Shown here: piece after piece, positions 10,776 through 24,101 of the stretch
Numbering within the stretch: the first letter of the stretch is position 1
Layout: each line of letters begins with the position of its first letter
Assembly (NCBI GenBank): GCA_030770545.1
Contig: CM061092.1
Location: 20,461,501 to 20,525,500, forward strand
Direction: 5' to 3'
Source: Macropodus opercularis
Lineage: Eukaryota; Chordata; Actinopteri; Anabantiformes; Osphronemidae
Length of the DNA: 64,000 nucleotides
Notes under the pieces: model-generated
Databases searched by the model: none
What the model was told of the DNA's origin: nothing
The model's input: only the letters and a program-made list of their open reading frames with translations
Translations under genes and position numbers: made by a program

Positions 10776-12991
10776 AGCTGTACTAGTCTAGCAGTAGCAG
10801 TGTTGTCGTAGTAGTATAAGTGTAGTACTCAAAGTAGTTTTTTAGTATGCATGTAGTAGTATTCAGTGTAGTAGTATAATGGTTGCGTGGTAGTAGTAGT
10901 CTTCGATTAGTGGTAGTATTGTACTAGTGTATTAGTAGGAGTAGTGTTGTTTTTTGTAGTAGTGTTATCGTAAGAGTGGTGTCGTCATAGTAGCAGTCTA
11001 GCAGTAGTATTGTACTATCTAGTATAGTGAAGTAAAGTATAGTATGTTATAGTGTGTGGGGTAGTGTAGTGGAGTTTGATTTAGTGTAGAGTCATATAGT
11101 CTAGTTTGGTTTAGTATAATATTGTACTAGTATTATAATATAATCTGTACTGTATTGTATACTGTAGTGTAGTTTAGCATAGATGTAAGATAGTCTAGTA
11201 GAGTGTAGTCTAGTATAGTTTGGAATAGTCTAATGTGTAGTGTACTGTAATATAGTGTAATATACTCAAGTTGTATTGTAATATAATATATAATTTCGTT
11301 TACAATAGTCCAGTGTGGTGTAGTATATCTTAATATAGTATAACATTGTGTACTATAGTTTAGTGTAGTGTAACATAGTCTAGTATAGTTTAGAATAGTC
11401 TAGCGTACTCTATTATAGTTTAGCATTGTGTAATATAGGCTTGTATAGCTTAGAATAGTCTAGTGTCTGGTAGTGTAGTATAGTCTAGAGTAGTGTACTT
11501 TAGTATATGTAGTAGATATATATAGGTGTAATATAGCCTAATGTGGTTTAATGTAGTGTAGTAGAGAGCAATATTGTCTAGTGTAGCTAGAATAGTCTAG
11601 TGTAATTTGGTGTTGTTTATTATACTGTAGTATAGTGTAGTATACTGTAGTTTAATGTATTATAATCTAATGTACTAAAGTCTGTTATAGTGTAGTTTAA
11701 TATAGGGTATTATACTGTAGTATAGTGTAGTATACTGTAGTTTCATGTATTATAATCTAATGTACTAAAGTCTGTTATGGTGTAGTTTTGATGTAGAGTA
11801 ATATTGTCTAGTGTAGTGTAATATGGTCTGTTATAGTCTAGTTTTGTTTAGAGTAATGTAATATAGTATAGTGTAGTTTTAGTACAATGTAGTTTAACTT
11901 GATATACTCTCATATAGTGTAGTTTGGCAAGGTGTAATATATTTTAGTGTAGTAGAGTGTAATATAGGCTAGTAGAGTGTGCTTTATAGTAATATTGTTT
12001 ATTGTGGTGTAATATAGTTTAGTATAGAGAAGTATAATGTTTAGTACAGTGTAGTATAGTCTAATATAGTATAGTGTAGTAGAGTGTAACATGGTCAAGT
12101 AGAGTGTAGTCTAGTATAGTTTAGAATAGTCTAATGTAGTGTACTGTAATACATTATAATATAGCCTGTTGTAGTGTAGTTTAGTTTAGAATAGTCCTCA
12201 TTAATATAATTTAGCATTGTGTAATATACTCTAGATAGGAATTTTATTTATCCCGCAGTGGGGAAATTCTGGTGACCCAGCAGCAGCGGACAGACAGTCA
12301 GAAAAAAAGTTAATAATTACAAAAAAATAGTAAATTGTTTGACAATTCTAGTGTAGTTTAATGTAGTGTAATACAGTATAGTTTAGTTTATAATACTTTA
12401 CTATAATAAATATAGTTTAATTTATTGTAGTCTAGTACAGTTTAGTGTGATATAGTCTAATATAGTGTAGTAAAGTCAAATATTTTCTAGTCTAGTTTAG
12501 AGTAGTGTAATATATTATCGTGTAGTTTAGTATAACGCAGTCTAACTTAATATACTCTAGTATAGTGTAGTTTAGAATAGTATAATGTAGTTTATTTTAT
12601 ATAATATAGTGAAGTAAAGTATAGTATATTATAGCCTGTTAAAGTGTAGGTTAGTGGAGTGTACTATAGTGTAATCTACTTTAGTTTCCAATAGTCCAGT
12701 GTAGTGCAGTATAGAGCAATAGTTTATTGAAGTGTAGTGTAACATAGTCTACTATAGTGTAGTAGAATTAGAATAATCTAATATAGTGTAGTGTACTGTA
12801 GTATAGTCTAGTTGTAGTGTAGTTTAATATAGTTTAGTTTACAGTAATCCAGTGTGGTGTAGTATATCTTAATATAGTTTAACATTATGTACTATAGTCT
12901 AATAGTCTATAATTTAATATAGTCTAATATAGTGTAGTGTACTTTACAATAGTCCAGTGTGGTGTAGTATATCTTAATGTAGTTTAGTTTT
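10776..12991. repeat. Degenerate TAGTN pentamer DNA
   Basis: The stretch consists almost entirely of TAGTG, TAGTA, TAGTC and TAATA-like words in irregular order, with no coding frame of note. Two related 80-bp segments recur near 11635-11690 and 11715-11790. The L2-like LINE tail at 12236-12345 interrupts it. The right edge is sharp: the satellite starts at 12992. Confidence 0.85.
12236..12345 (-). repeat. LINE 3'-tail remnant (L2-like)
   Basis: The minus strand contains AATTTCCCCACTGCGGGATA followed by AATAAAATTCCTA. This layout (G-rich hairpin, AATAAA-like end, pentamer tail) is shared by many fish LINE and SINE 3' ends. It is only a tail; no coding part is present. The adjoining pentamer repeat on the left is where the element's microsatellite tail would be. 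Confidence 0.55.
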
Positions 12992-15900
12992 AGGATTGGT
13001 GGTTCAATTGAGTCCGTTCCTTAGGAGACAGGTCAGTTGTCAGCCATTCATTGAAACACTTGTTCAAATGATTGTTACTGTGTTGTTTGTGTTCCGGAAG
13101 GGACAAAGCATTCGCCCACCTATCGGAGGATAGGTGTTTTTAATAACGCTTTGTTGTTTTTGAGTTTGTCAAGGTACAGAGCAGTCGTCGGTGGTTCCAT
13201 TGACGCCTACTACTTGACCTGAGCTACAGAGGGAGCAGAGCAGTTGTTCTCCAGTCATTGAGTTGGTGGGTGAAATGTCTCTGGCTCTTTTCCTTGTGTT
13301 CCTCAGGTTATAGAGCAGTGGTCCACCAGTCGTAGGATTGGTGGTTCAGATACCTCTGACTTCCTCGGCAGACAGAACAGTTCTCCAGCAATCGTAGGTT
13401 TGGTGGGTCAGCTGACTCGGTTCCGTAGGAGACAGGTCAGTCATAAAGCAATCATTGGATCGGTGTTTCAATGGAATTTGACTGTGCTATTTGTTTTCCA
13501 CAAGTGACACGGCATTTGTCCACCAATCGTAGGTTTCGTGATTTCATTGACTATGTCTCTGTGAGTTGACTTCCTCAGGAGACAGAACAGTTGTCTACCA
13601 ATTGTAGGATTGGTGGTTCAATTGAGTCCGTTCCTTCGGAGACAGGTCAGTTGTCAGCCATTCATATAAACACTTGTTCAAATGATTGTTACTGTGTTGT
13701 TTGTGTTTCGGAAGGGACAAAGTATTCGCCCACCTATCGGAGGATAGGTGTTTTAAAAACGCTTTGTTGTTTTTGAGTTTGTCAAGGTACAGAGCAGTCG
13801 TCGGTGGTTCCATTGACGCCTACTACTTGACCTGAGTTACAGAGGGAGCAGAGCAGTTGTTCTCCAGTCATTGAGTTGGTGGGTGAAATGTCTCTGGCTC
13901 TTTTCCTTATGTTCCTCAGGTTATAGAGCAGTGGTCCACCAGTCGTAGGATTGGTGGTTCAGATACCTCTGACTTCTTGACCTGACTTCCTCGGCAGACA
14001 GAACAGTTGTCCAGCAATCGTAGGTTTGGTGGGTCAACTGACTCGGTTCCGTAGGAGACAGGTCAGTCATAAAGCAATCATTGGATCGGTGTTTCAATGG
14101 AATTTGACTGTGCTATTTGTGTTCCACAAGTGATACGGCATTTGTCCACCAATCGTAGGTTTCGTGATTTCATTGACTATGTCTCTGTGAGTTGAGTTCC
14201 TCAGGAGACAAAACAGTGTTTCACCAATCGTAGGTTTCGTGATTTCATTGACTATGTCTCTGTGAGTTGAGTTCCTCAGGAGACAAAACAGTGTTTCACC
14301 AATCATAGGTTTGGTGTTTCAGATGCCTCTGACCTCTAGACCTGACTTCCTCAGGAGACAGAACAGTTGTCTACCAATCGTAGGATTGGTGGTTCAATTG
14401 AGTCCGTTCCTTAGGAGACAGGTCAGTTGTCAGCCATTCATTGAAACACTTGTTCAAATGATTGTTACTGTGTTGTTTGTGTTCCGGAAGGGACAAAGCA
14501 TTCGCTCACCTATCGGAGGATAGGTGTTTTAAAAAGGCTTTGTTGTTTTTGAGTTTGTCAAGGTACAGAGCAGTCGTCGGTGGTTCCATTGACGCCTACT
14601 ACTTGACCTGAGTTACAGAGGGAGCAGAGCAGTTGTTCTCCAGTCATTGAGTTGGTGGGTGAAATGTCTCTGGCTCTTTTCCTTGTGTTCCTCAGCTTAT
14701 AGAGCAGTGGTCCACCAGTCGTAGGATTGGTGGTTCAGATCCCTCTGACTTCTTGACCTGACTTCCTCGGCAGACAGAACAGTTGTCCAGCAATCGTAGG
14801 TTTGGTGGGTCAACTGACTCGGTTCCGTAGGAGACAGGTCAGTCATAAAGCAATCATTGGATCGGTGTTTCAATGGAATTTGACTGTGCTATTTGTGTTC
14901 CACAAGTGACACGGCATTTGTCCACCAATTGTAGGTTTCGTGATTTCATTGACTATGTCTCTGTGAGTTGAGTTCCTCAGGAGACAAAACAATGTTTCAC
15001 CAATCATAGGTTTGGTGTTTCAGATGCCTCTGACCTCTAGACCTGACTTCCTCAGGAGACAGTACAGTTGTCTACCAATCGTAGGATTGGTGGTTCAATT
15101 GAGTCCGTTCCTTCGGAGACAGGTCAGTTGTCAGCCATTCATTGAAACACTTGTTCAAATGATTGTTACTGTGTTGTTTGTGTTCCGGAAGGGACAAAGC
15201 ATTCGCCCACCTATCGGAGGATAGGTGTTTTTAATAACGCTTTGTTGTTTTTGAGTTTGTCAAGGTACAGAGCAGTCGTCGGTGGTTCCATTGACGCCTA
15301 CTACTTGACCTGAGTTACAGAGGGAGCAGAGCAGTTGTTCTCCAGTCATTGAGTTGGTGGGTGAAATGTCTCTGGCTCTTTTCCTTGTGTTCCTCAGGTT
15401 ATAGAGCAGTGGTCCACCAGTCGTAGGATTGGTGGTTCAGATACCTCTGACTTCTTGACCTGACTTCCTCGGCAGACAGAACAGTTGTCCAGCAATCGTA
15501 GGTTTGGTGGGTCAACTGACTCGGTTCCGTAGGAGACAGGTCAGTCATAAAGCAATCATTGGATCGGTGTTTCAATTGAATTTGACTGTGCTATTTGTGT
15601 TCCACAAGTGACACGGCATTTGTCCACCAATCGTAGGTTTCGTGATTTCATTGACTATGTCTCTGTGAGTTGAGTTCCTCAGGAGACAAAACAATGTTTC
15701 ACCAATCATAGGTTTGGTGTTTCAGATGCCTCTGACCTCTAGACCTGACTTCCTCAGGAGACAGAACAGTTGTCTACCAATCGTAGGATTGGTGGTTCAA
15801 TTGAGTCCGTTCCTTAGGAGACAGGTCAGTTGTCAGCCATTCATTGAAACACTTGTTCAAATGATTGTTACTGTGTTGTTTGTGTTCCGGAAGGGACAAA

Positions 15901-18900
15901 GCATTCGCCCACCTATCGGAGGATAGGTGTTTTTAATAACGCTTTGTTGTTTTTGAGTTTGTCAAGGTACAGAGCAGTCGTCGGTGGTTCCATTGACGCC
16001 TACTACTTGACCTGAGTTACAGAGGGAGCAGAGCAGTTGTTCTCCAGTCATTGAGTTGGTGGGTGAAATGTCTCTGGCTCTTTTCCTTGTGTTCCTCAGG
16101 TTATAGAGCAGTGGTCCACCAGTCGTAGGATTGGTTGTTCAGATACCTCTGACTTCCTCGGCAGACAGAACAGTTGTCCAGCAATCGTAGGTTTGGTGGG
16201 TCAGCTGACTCGGTTCCGTAGGAGACAGGTCAGACATAAAGCCATCATTGGATCGGTGTTTCAATGGAATTTGACTGTGCTATTTGTTTTCCACAAGTGA
16301 CACGGCATTTGTCCACCAATCGTAGGTTTCGTGATTTCATTGACTATGTCTCTGTGAGTTGAGTTCCTCAGGAGACAAAACAGTGTTTCACCAATCGTAG
16401 GTTTCGTGATTTCATTGACTATGTCTCTGTGAGTTGACTTCCTCAGGAGACAGAACAGTTGTCTACCAATTGTAGGATTGGTGGTTCAATTGAGTCCGTT
16501 CCTTCGGAGAAAGGTCAGTTGTCAGCCAATCATATAAACACTTGTTCAAATGATTGTTACTGTGTTGTTTGTGTTCCGGAAGGGACAAAGCATTCGCCCA
16601 CCTATCGGAGGATAGGTGTTTTTAATAACGCTTTGTTGTTTTTGATTTTGTCAAGGTACAGAGCAGTCGTCGGTGGTTCCATTGACGCCTAGTACTTGAA
16701 CTGAGTTACATAGGGAGCAGAGCAGTTGTTCTCCAGTCATTGAGTTGGTGGGTGAAATGTCTCTGGCTCTTTTCCTTGTGTTCCTCAGGTTATAGAGCAG
16801 TGGTCCACCAGTCGTAGGATTGGTGGTTCAGATACCTCTGACTTCTTGACCTGACTTCCTCGGCAGACAGAACAGTCGTCCAGCAATCGTAGGTTTGGTG
16901 GGTCAACTGACTCGGTTCCGTAGGAGACAGGTCAGTCATAAAGCAATCATTGGATCGGTGTTTCAATGGAATTTGACTGTGCTATTTGTTTTCCACAAGT
17001 GACACGGCATTTGTCCACCAATCGTAGGTTTCGTGATTTCATTGACTATGTCTCTGTGAGTTGAGTTCCTAAGGAGACAAAACAGTGTTTCACCAATCGT
17101 AGGTTTCGTGATTTCATTGACTATGTCTCTGTGAGTTGAGTTCCTCAGGAGACAAAACAGTGTTTCACCAATCATAGGTTTGGTGTTTCAGATGCCTCTG
17201 ACCTCTAGACCTGACTTCCTCAGGAGACAGAACAGTTGTCTACCAATCGTAGGATTGGTGGTTCAATTGAGTCCGTTCCTTAGGAGACAGGTCAGTTGTC
17301 AGCCATTCATTGAAACACTTGTTCAAATGATTGTTACTGTGTTGTTTGTGTTCCGGAAGGGACAAAGCATTCGCCCACCTATCGGAGGATAGGTGTTTTT
17401 AATAACGCTTTGTTGTTTTTGAGTTTGTCAAGGTACAGAGCAGTCGTCGGTGGTTCCATTGACGCCTACTACTTGACCTGAGTTACAGAGGGAGCAGAGC
17501 AGTTGTTCTCCAGTCATTGAGTTTGTGGGTGAAATGTCTCTGGCTCTTTTCCTTGTGTTCCTCAGGTTATAGAGCAGTGGTCCACCAGTCGTAGGATTGG
17601 TGGTTCAGATCCCTCTGACTTCTTGACCTGACTTCCTCGGCAGACAGAACAGTTGTCCAGCAATCGTAGGTTTGGTGGGTCAACTGACTCGGTTCCGTAG
17701 GAGACAGGTCAGTCATAAAGCAATCATTGGATCGGTGTTTCAATGGAATTTGACTGTGCTATTTGTGTTCCACAAGTGACACGGCATTTGTCCACCAATC
17801 GTAGGTTTCGTGATTTCATTGACTATGTCTCTGTGAGTTGAGTTCCTCAGGAGACAAAACAATGTTTCACCAATCATAGGTTTGGTGTTTCAGATGCCTC
17901 TGACCTCTAGACCTGACTTCCTCAGGAGACAGAACAGTTGTCTACCAATCGTAGGATTGGTGGTTCAATTGAGTCAGTTCCTTAGGAGACAGGTCAGTTG
18001 TCAGCCATTCATTGAAACACTTGTTCAAATGATTGTTACTGTGTTGTTTGTGTTCCGGAAGGGACAAAGCATTCGCCCACCTATCGGAGGATAGGTGTTT
18101 TTAATAACGCTTTGTTGTTTTTGAGTTTGTCAAGGTACAGAGCAGTCGTCGGTGGTTCCATTGACGCCTACTACTTGACCTGAGTTACAGAGAGAGCAGA
18201 GCAGTTGTTCTCCAGTCATTGAGTTGGTGGGTGAAATGTCTCTGGCTCTTTTCCTTGTGTTTTTCAGGTTATAGAGCAGTGGTCCACCAGTCGTAGGATT
18301 GGTGGTTCAGATACCTCTGACTTCTTGACCTGACTTCCTCGGCAGACAGAACAGTTGTCCAGCAATCGTAGGTTTGGTGGGTCAACTGACTCGGTTCCGT
18401 AGGAGACAGGTCAGTCATAAAGCAATCATTGGATCGGTGTTTCAATGGAATTTGACTGTGCTATTTGTGTTCCACAAGTGACACGGCATTTGTCCACCAG
18501 TCGTAGGTTTCGTGATTTCATTGACTATGTCTCTGTGAGTTGAGTTCCTCAGGAGACAAAACAGTGTTTCACCAATCGTAGGTTTCGTGATTTCATTGAC
18601 TATGTCTCTGTGAGTTGAGTTCCTCAGGAGACAAAACAGTGTTTCACCAATCGTAGGTTTCGTGATTTCATTGACTATGTCTCTGAGTTGAGTTCCTCAG
18701 GAGACAAAACAGTGTTTCACCAATCGTAGGTTTCGTGATTTCATTGACTATGTCTCTGTGAGTTGAGTTCCTCAGGAGACAAAACAATGTTTCACCAATC
18801 ATAGGTTTGGTGTTTCAGATGCCTCTGACCTCTAGACCTGACTTCCTCAGGAGACAGAACAGTTGTCTACCAATCGTAGGATTGGTGGTTCAATTGAGTC

Positions 18901-21900
18901 CGTTCCTTAGGAGACAGGTCAGTTGTCAGCCATTCATTGAAACACTTGTTCAAATGATTGTTACTGTGTTGTTTGTGTTCCGGAAGGGACAAAGCATTCG
19001 CCCACCTATCGGAGGATAGGTGTTTTTAATAACGCTTTGTTGTTTTTGAGTTTGTCAAGGTACAGAGCAGTCGTCGGTGGTTCCATTGACGCCTACTACT
19101 TGACCTGAGTTACAGAGGGAGCAGGGCAGTTGTTCTCCAGTCATTGAGTTGGTGGGTGAAATGTCTCTGGCTCTATTCCTTGTGTTCCTCAGGTTATAAA
19201 GCAGTGGTCCACCAGTCGTAGGATTGGTGGTTCAGATACCTCTGACTTCTTGACCTGACTTCCTCGGCAGACAGAACAGTTGTCCAGCAATCGTAGGTTT
19301 GGTGGGTCAACTGACTCGGTTCCGTAGGAGACAGGTCAGTCATAAAGCAATCATTGGATCGGTGTTTCAATGGAATTTGACTGTGCTATTTGTGTTCCAC
19401 AAGTGACACGGCATTTGTCCACCAATCGTAGGTTTCGTGATTTCATTGACTATGTCTCTGTGAGTTGAGTTCCTCAGGAGACAAAACAGTGTTTCACCAA
19501 TCGTAGGTTTCGTGATTTCATTGACTATGTCTCTGTGAGTTGAGTTCCTCAGGAGACAAAACAATGTTTCACCAATCATAGGTTTGGTGTTTCAGATGCC
19601 TCTGACCTCTAGACCTGACTTCCTCAGGAGACAGAACAGTTGTCTACCAATCGTAGGATTGGTGGTTCAATTGAGTCCGTTCCTTAGGAGACAGGTCAGT
19701 TGTCAGCCATTCATTGAAACACTTGTTCAAATGATTGTTACTGTGTTGTTTGTGTTCCGGAAGGGACAAAGCATTCGCCCACCTATCGGAGGATAGGTGT
19801 TTTTAATAACGCTTTGTTGTTTTTGAGTTTGTCAAGGTACAGAGCAGTCGTCGGTGGTTCCATTGACGCCTACTACTTGACCTGAGTTACAGAGGGAGCA
19901 GAGCAGTTGTTCTCCAGTCATTGAGTTGGTGGGTGAAATGTCTCTGGCTCTATTCCTTGTGTTCCTCAGGTTATAGAGCAGTGGTCCACCAGTCGTAGGA
20001 TTGGTGGTTCAGATACCTCTGACTTCTTGACCTGACTTCCTCGGCAGACAGAACAGTCGTCCAGCAATCGTAGGTTTGGTGGGTCAACTGACTCGGTTCC
20101 GTAGGAGACAGGTCAGTCATAAAGCAATCATTGGATCGGTGTTTCAATGGAATTTGACTGTGCTATTTGTGTTCCACATGTGACACGGCATTTGTCCACC
20201 AATCGTAGGTTTCGTGATTTCATTGACTATGTCTCTGTGAGTTGAGTTCCTCAGGAGACAAAACAATGTTTCACCAATCATAGGTTTGGTGTTTCAGATG
20301 CCTCTGACCTCTAGACCTGACTTCCTTTAGGAGACAGAACAGTTGTCTACCAATCGTAGGATTGGTGGTTCAATTGAGTCCGTTCCTTAGGAGACAGGTC
20401 AGTTGTCAGCCAGTCATTGAAACACTTGTTCAAATGATTGTTACTGTGTTGTTTGTGTTCCGGAAGGGACAAAGCATTCGCCCACCTATCGGAGGATAGG
20501 TGTTTTTAATAACGCTTTGTTGTTTTTGAGTTTGTCAAGGTACAGAGCAGTCGTCGGTGGTTCCATTGACGCCTACTACTTGACCTGAGTTACAGAGGGA
20601 GCAGAGCAGTTGTTCTCCAGTCATTGAGTTGGTGGGTGAAATGTCTCTGGCTCTTTTCCTTGTGTTCCTCAGGTTATAGAGCAGTGGTCCACCAGTCGTA
20701 GGATTGGTGGTTCAGATACCTCTGACTTCTTGACCTGACTTCCTCGGCAGACAGAACAAATGTCCAGCAATCGTAGGTTTGGTGGGTCAACTGACTCGGT
20801 TCCGTAGGAGACAGGTCAGTCATAAAGCAATCATTGGATCGGTGTTTCAATGGAATTTGACTGTGCTATTTGTGTTCCACAAGTGACACGGCATTTGTCC
20901 ACCAATCGTAGGTTTCGTGATTTCATTGACTATGTCTCTGTGAGTTGAGTTCCTCAGGAGACAAAACAGTGTTTCACCAATCGTAGGTTTCGTGATTTCA
21001 TTGACTATGTCTCTGTGAGTTGAGTTCCTCAGGAGACAAAACAATGTTTCACCAATCATAGGTTTGGTGTTTCAGATGCCTCTGACCTCTAGACCTGACT
21101 TCCTCAGGAGACAGAACAGTTGTCTACCAATCGTAGGATTGGTGGTTCAATTGAGTCCGTTCCTTAGGAGACAGGTCAGTTGTCAGCCATTCATATAAAC
21201 ACTTGTTCAAATGATTGTTACTGTGTTGTTTGTGTTCCGGAAGGGACAAAGCATTCGCCCACCTATCGGAGGATAGGTGTTTTAAAAACGCTTTGTTGTT
21301 TTTGAGTTTGTCAAGGTACAGAGCAGTCGTCGGTGGTTCCATTGATGCCTACTACTTGACCTGAGTTACAGAGGGAGCAGAGCAGTTGTTCTCCAGTCAT
21401 TGAGTTGGTGGGTGAAATGTCTCTGGCTCTTTTCCTTGTGTTCCTCAGGTTATAGAGCAGTGGTCCACCAGTCGTAGGATTGGTGGTTCAGATACCTCTG
21501 ACTTCTTGACCTGACTTCCTCGGCAGACAGAACAGTTGTCCAGCAATCGTAGGTTTGGTGGGTCAACTGACTCGGTTCCGTAGGAGACAGGTCAGTCATA
21601 AAGCAATCATTGGATCGGTGTTTCAATGGAATTTGACTGTGCTATTTGTGTTCCACAAGTGACACGGCATTTGTCCACCAATCGTAGGTTTCGTGATTTC
21701 ATTGACTATGTCTCTGTGAGTTGAGTTCCTCAGGAGACAAAACAGTGTTTCACCAATCGTAGGTTTCGTGATTTCATTGACTATGTCTCTGTGAGTTGAG
21801 TTTCTCAGGAGACAAAACAATGTTTCACCAATCATAGGTTTGGTGTTTCAGATGCCTCTGACCTCTAGACCTGACTTCCTCAGGAGACAGAACAGTTGTC

Positions 21901-24101
21901 TACCAATCGTAGGATTGGTGGTTCAATTGAGTCCGTTCCTTAGGAGACAGGTCTGTTGTCAGCCATTCATTGAAACACTTGTTCAAATGATTGTTACTGT
22001 GTTGTTTGTGTTCCGGAAGGGACAAAGCATTCGCCCACCTATCGGAGGATAGGTGTTTTTAATAACGCTTTGTTGTTTTTGAGTTTGTCAAGGTACAGAG
22101 CAGTCGTCGGTGGTTCCATTGACGCCTACTACTTGACCTGAGTTACATAGGGAGCAGAGCAGTTGTTCTCCAGTCATTGAGTTGGTGGGTGAAATGTCTC
22201 TGGCTCTATTCCTTGTGTTCCTCAGGTTATAGAGCAGTGGTCCACCAGTCGTAGGATTGGTGGTTCAGATACCTCTGACTTCTTGACCTGACTTCCTCGG
22301 CAGACAGAACAGTTGTCCAGCAATCGTAGGTTTGGTGGGTCAACTGACTCGGTTCCGTAGGAGACAGGTCAGTCATAAAGCAATCATTGGATCGGTGTTT
22401 CAATGGAATTTGACTGTGCTATTTGTGTTCCACATGTGACACGGCATTTGTCCACCAATCGTAGGTTTCGTGATTTCATTGACTATGTCTCTGTGAGTTG
22501 AGTTCCTCAGGAGACAAAACAGTGTTTCACCAATCATAGGTTTGGTGTTTCAGATGCCTCTGACCTCTAGACCTGACTTCCTTTAGGAGACAGAACAGTT
22601 GTCTACCAATCGTAGGATTGGTGGTTCAATTGAGTCCGTTCCTTAGGAGACAGGTCAGTTGTCAGCCAGTCATTGAAACACTTATTCAAATGATTGTTAC
22701 TGTGTTGTTTGTGTTCCGGAAGGGACAAAGCATTCGCCCACCTATCGGAGGATAGGTGTTTTTAATAACGCTTTGTTGTTTTTGAGTTTGTCAAGGTACA
22801 GAGCAGTCGTCGGTGGTTCCATTGACGCCTACTACTTGACCTGAGTTACAGAGGGAGCAGAGCAGTTGTTCTCCAGTCATTGAGTTGGTGGGTGAAATGT
22901 CTCTGGCTCTATTCCTTGTGTTCCTCAGGTTATAGAGCAGTGGTCCACCAGTCGTAGGATTGGTGGTTCAGATACCTCTGACTTCTTGACCTGACTTCCT
23001 CGGCAGACAGAACAAATGTCCAGCAATCGTAGGTTTGGTGGGTCAACTGACTCGGTTCCGTAGGAGACAGGTCAGTTATAAAGCAATCATTGGATCGGTG
23101 TTTCAATGGAATTTGACTGTGCTATTTGTGTTCCACAAGTGACACGGCATTTGTCCACCAATCGTAGGTTTCGTGATTTCATTGACTATGTCTCTGTGAG
23201 TTGAGTTCCTCAGGAGACAAAACAGTGTTTCACCAATCTTAGGTTTCGTGATTTCATTGACTATGTCTCTGTGAGTTGAGTTCCTCAGGAGACAAAACAG
23301 TGTTTCACCAATCGTAGGTTTCGTGATTTCATTGACTATGTCTCTGTGAGTTGAGTTCCTCAGGAGACAAAACAATGTTTCACCAATCATAGGTTTGGTG
23401 TTTCAGATGCCTCTGACCTCTAGACCTGACTTCCTCGGCAGACAGAACAGTTGTCCAGCAATCGTAGGTTTGGTGGGTCAACTGACTCGGTTCCGTAGGA
23501 GACAGGTCAGTCATAAAGCAATCATTGGATCGGTGTTTCAATGGAATTTGACTGTGCTATTTGTGTTCCACAAGTGACACGGCATTTGTCCACCAATCGT
23601 AGGTTTCATAATTTCATTGACTATGTCTCTGTGAGTTGAGTTCCTCAGGAGACAAAACAGTGTTTCACCAATCGTAGGTTTCGTGATTTCATTGACTATG
23701 TCTCTGTGAGTTGAGTTCCTCAGGAGACAGAACAGTTGTCTACCAATCATAGGATTGGTGGTTCAATTGAGTCAGTTCCTTAGGAGACAGGTCAGTTGTC
23801 AGCCATTCATTGAAACACTTGTTCAAATGATTGTTACTGTGTTGTTTGTGTTCCGGAAGGGACAAAGCATTCGCCCACCTATAGGTGTTTTTAATAACGC
23901 TTTGTTGTTTTTGAGTTTGTCAAGGTACAGAGCAGTCGTCGGTGGTTCCATTGACGCCTACTACTTGACCTGAGTTACAGAGGGAGCAGAGCAGTTGTTC
24001 TCCAGTCATTGAGTTGGTGGGTGAAATGTCTCTGGCTCTATTCCTTGTGTTCCTCAGGTCATAGAGCAGTGGTCCACCAGTCGTAGGATTGGTGGTTCAG
24101 A
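12992..24101. repeat. Satellite block 1 (702-bp higher-order repeat)
   Basis: The block is tandem copies of a 702-bp unit made of ten related monomers of 75, 60, 75, 62, 70, 75, 75, 60, 75 and 75 bp. Each monomer begins near AGGATTGGTGGTTCA and ends near CCACCAATCGT. Unit starts at 14311, 15012 and 15714 show the 701-702 bp step. Units of 777 and 925 bp arise from extra copies of the 75-bp monomer beginning AGGTTTCGTGATTTCATTGA. The 60-95-codon frames inside are by-products of the repeat and are not genes. The block is broken at 24102 by element E1. Confidence 0.95.
23876..23887. repeat. Collapsed border hairpin in satellite
   Basis: Most units read CACCTATCGGAGGATAGGTG at this border. Here the central eight bases are missing, leaving the palindrome CACCTATAGGTG. 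The same deletion occurs at 42321-42332. Confidence 0.9.

Noticed and set aside
11910..12098. 62-codon minus-strand frame rich in Tyr, Thr and Ile
   Set aside because: It is the translation of TAGTN-type low-complexity DNA.
12992..24101. Regular 60-75-bp spacing that could suggest a CRISPR array
   Set aside because: The whole monomer is repeated, with no unique spacers between short repeats, and the surrounding sequence is eukaryotic with no cas genes.
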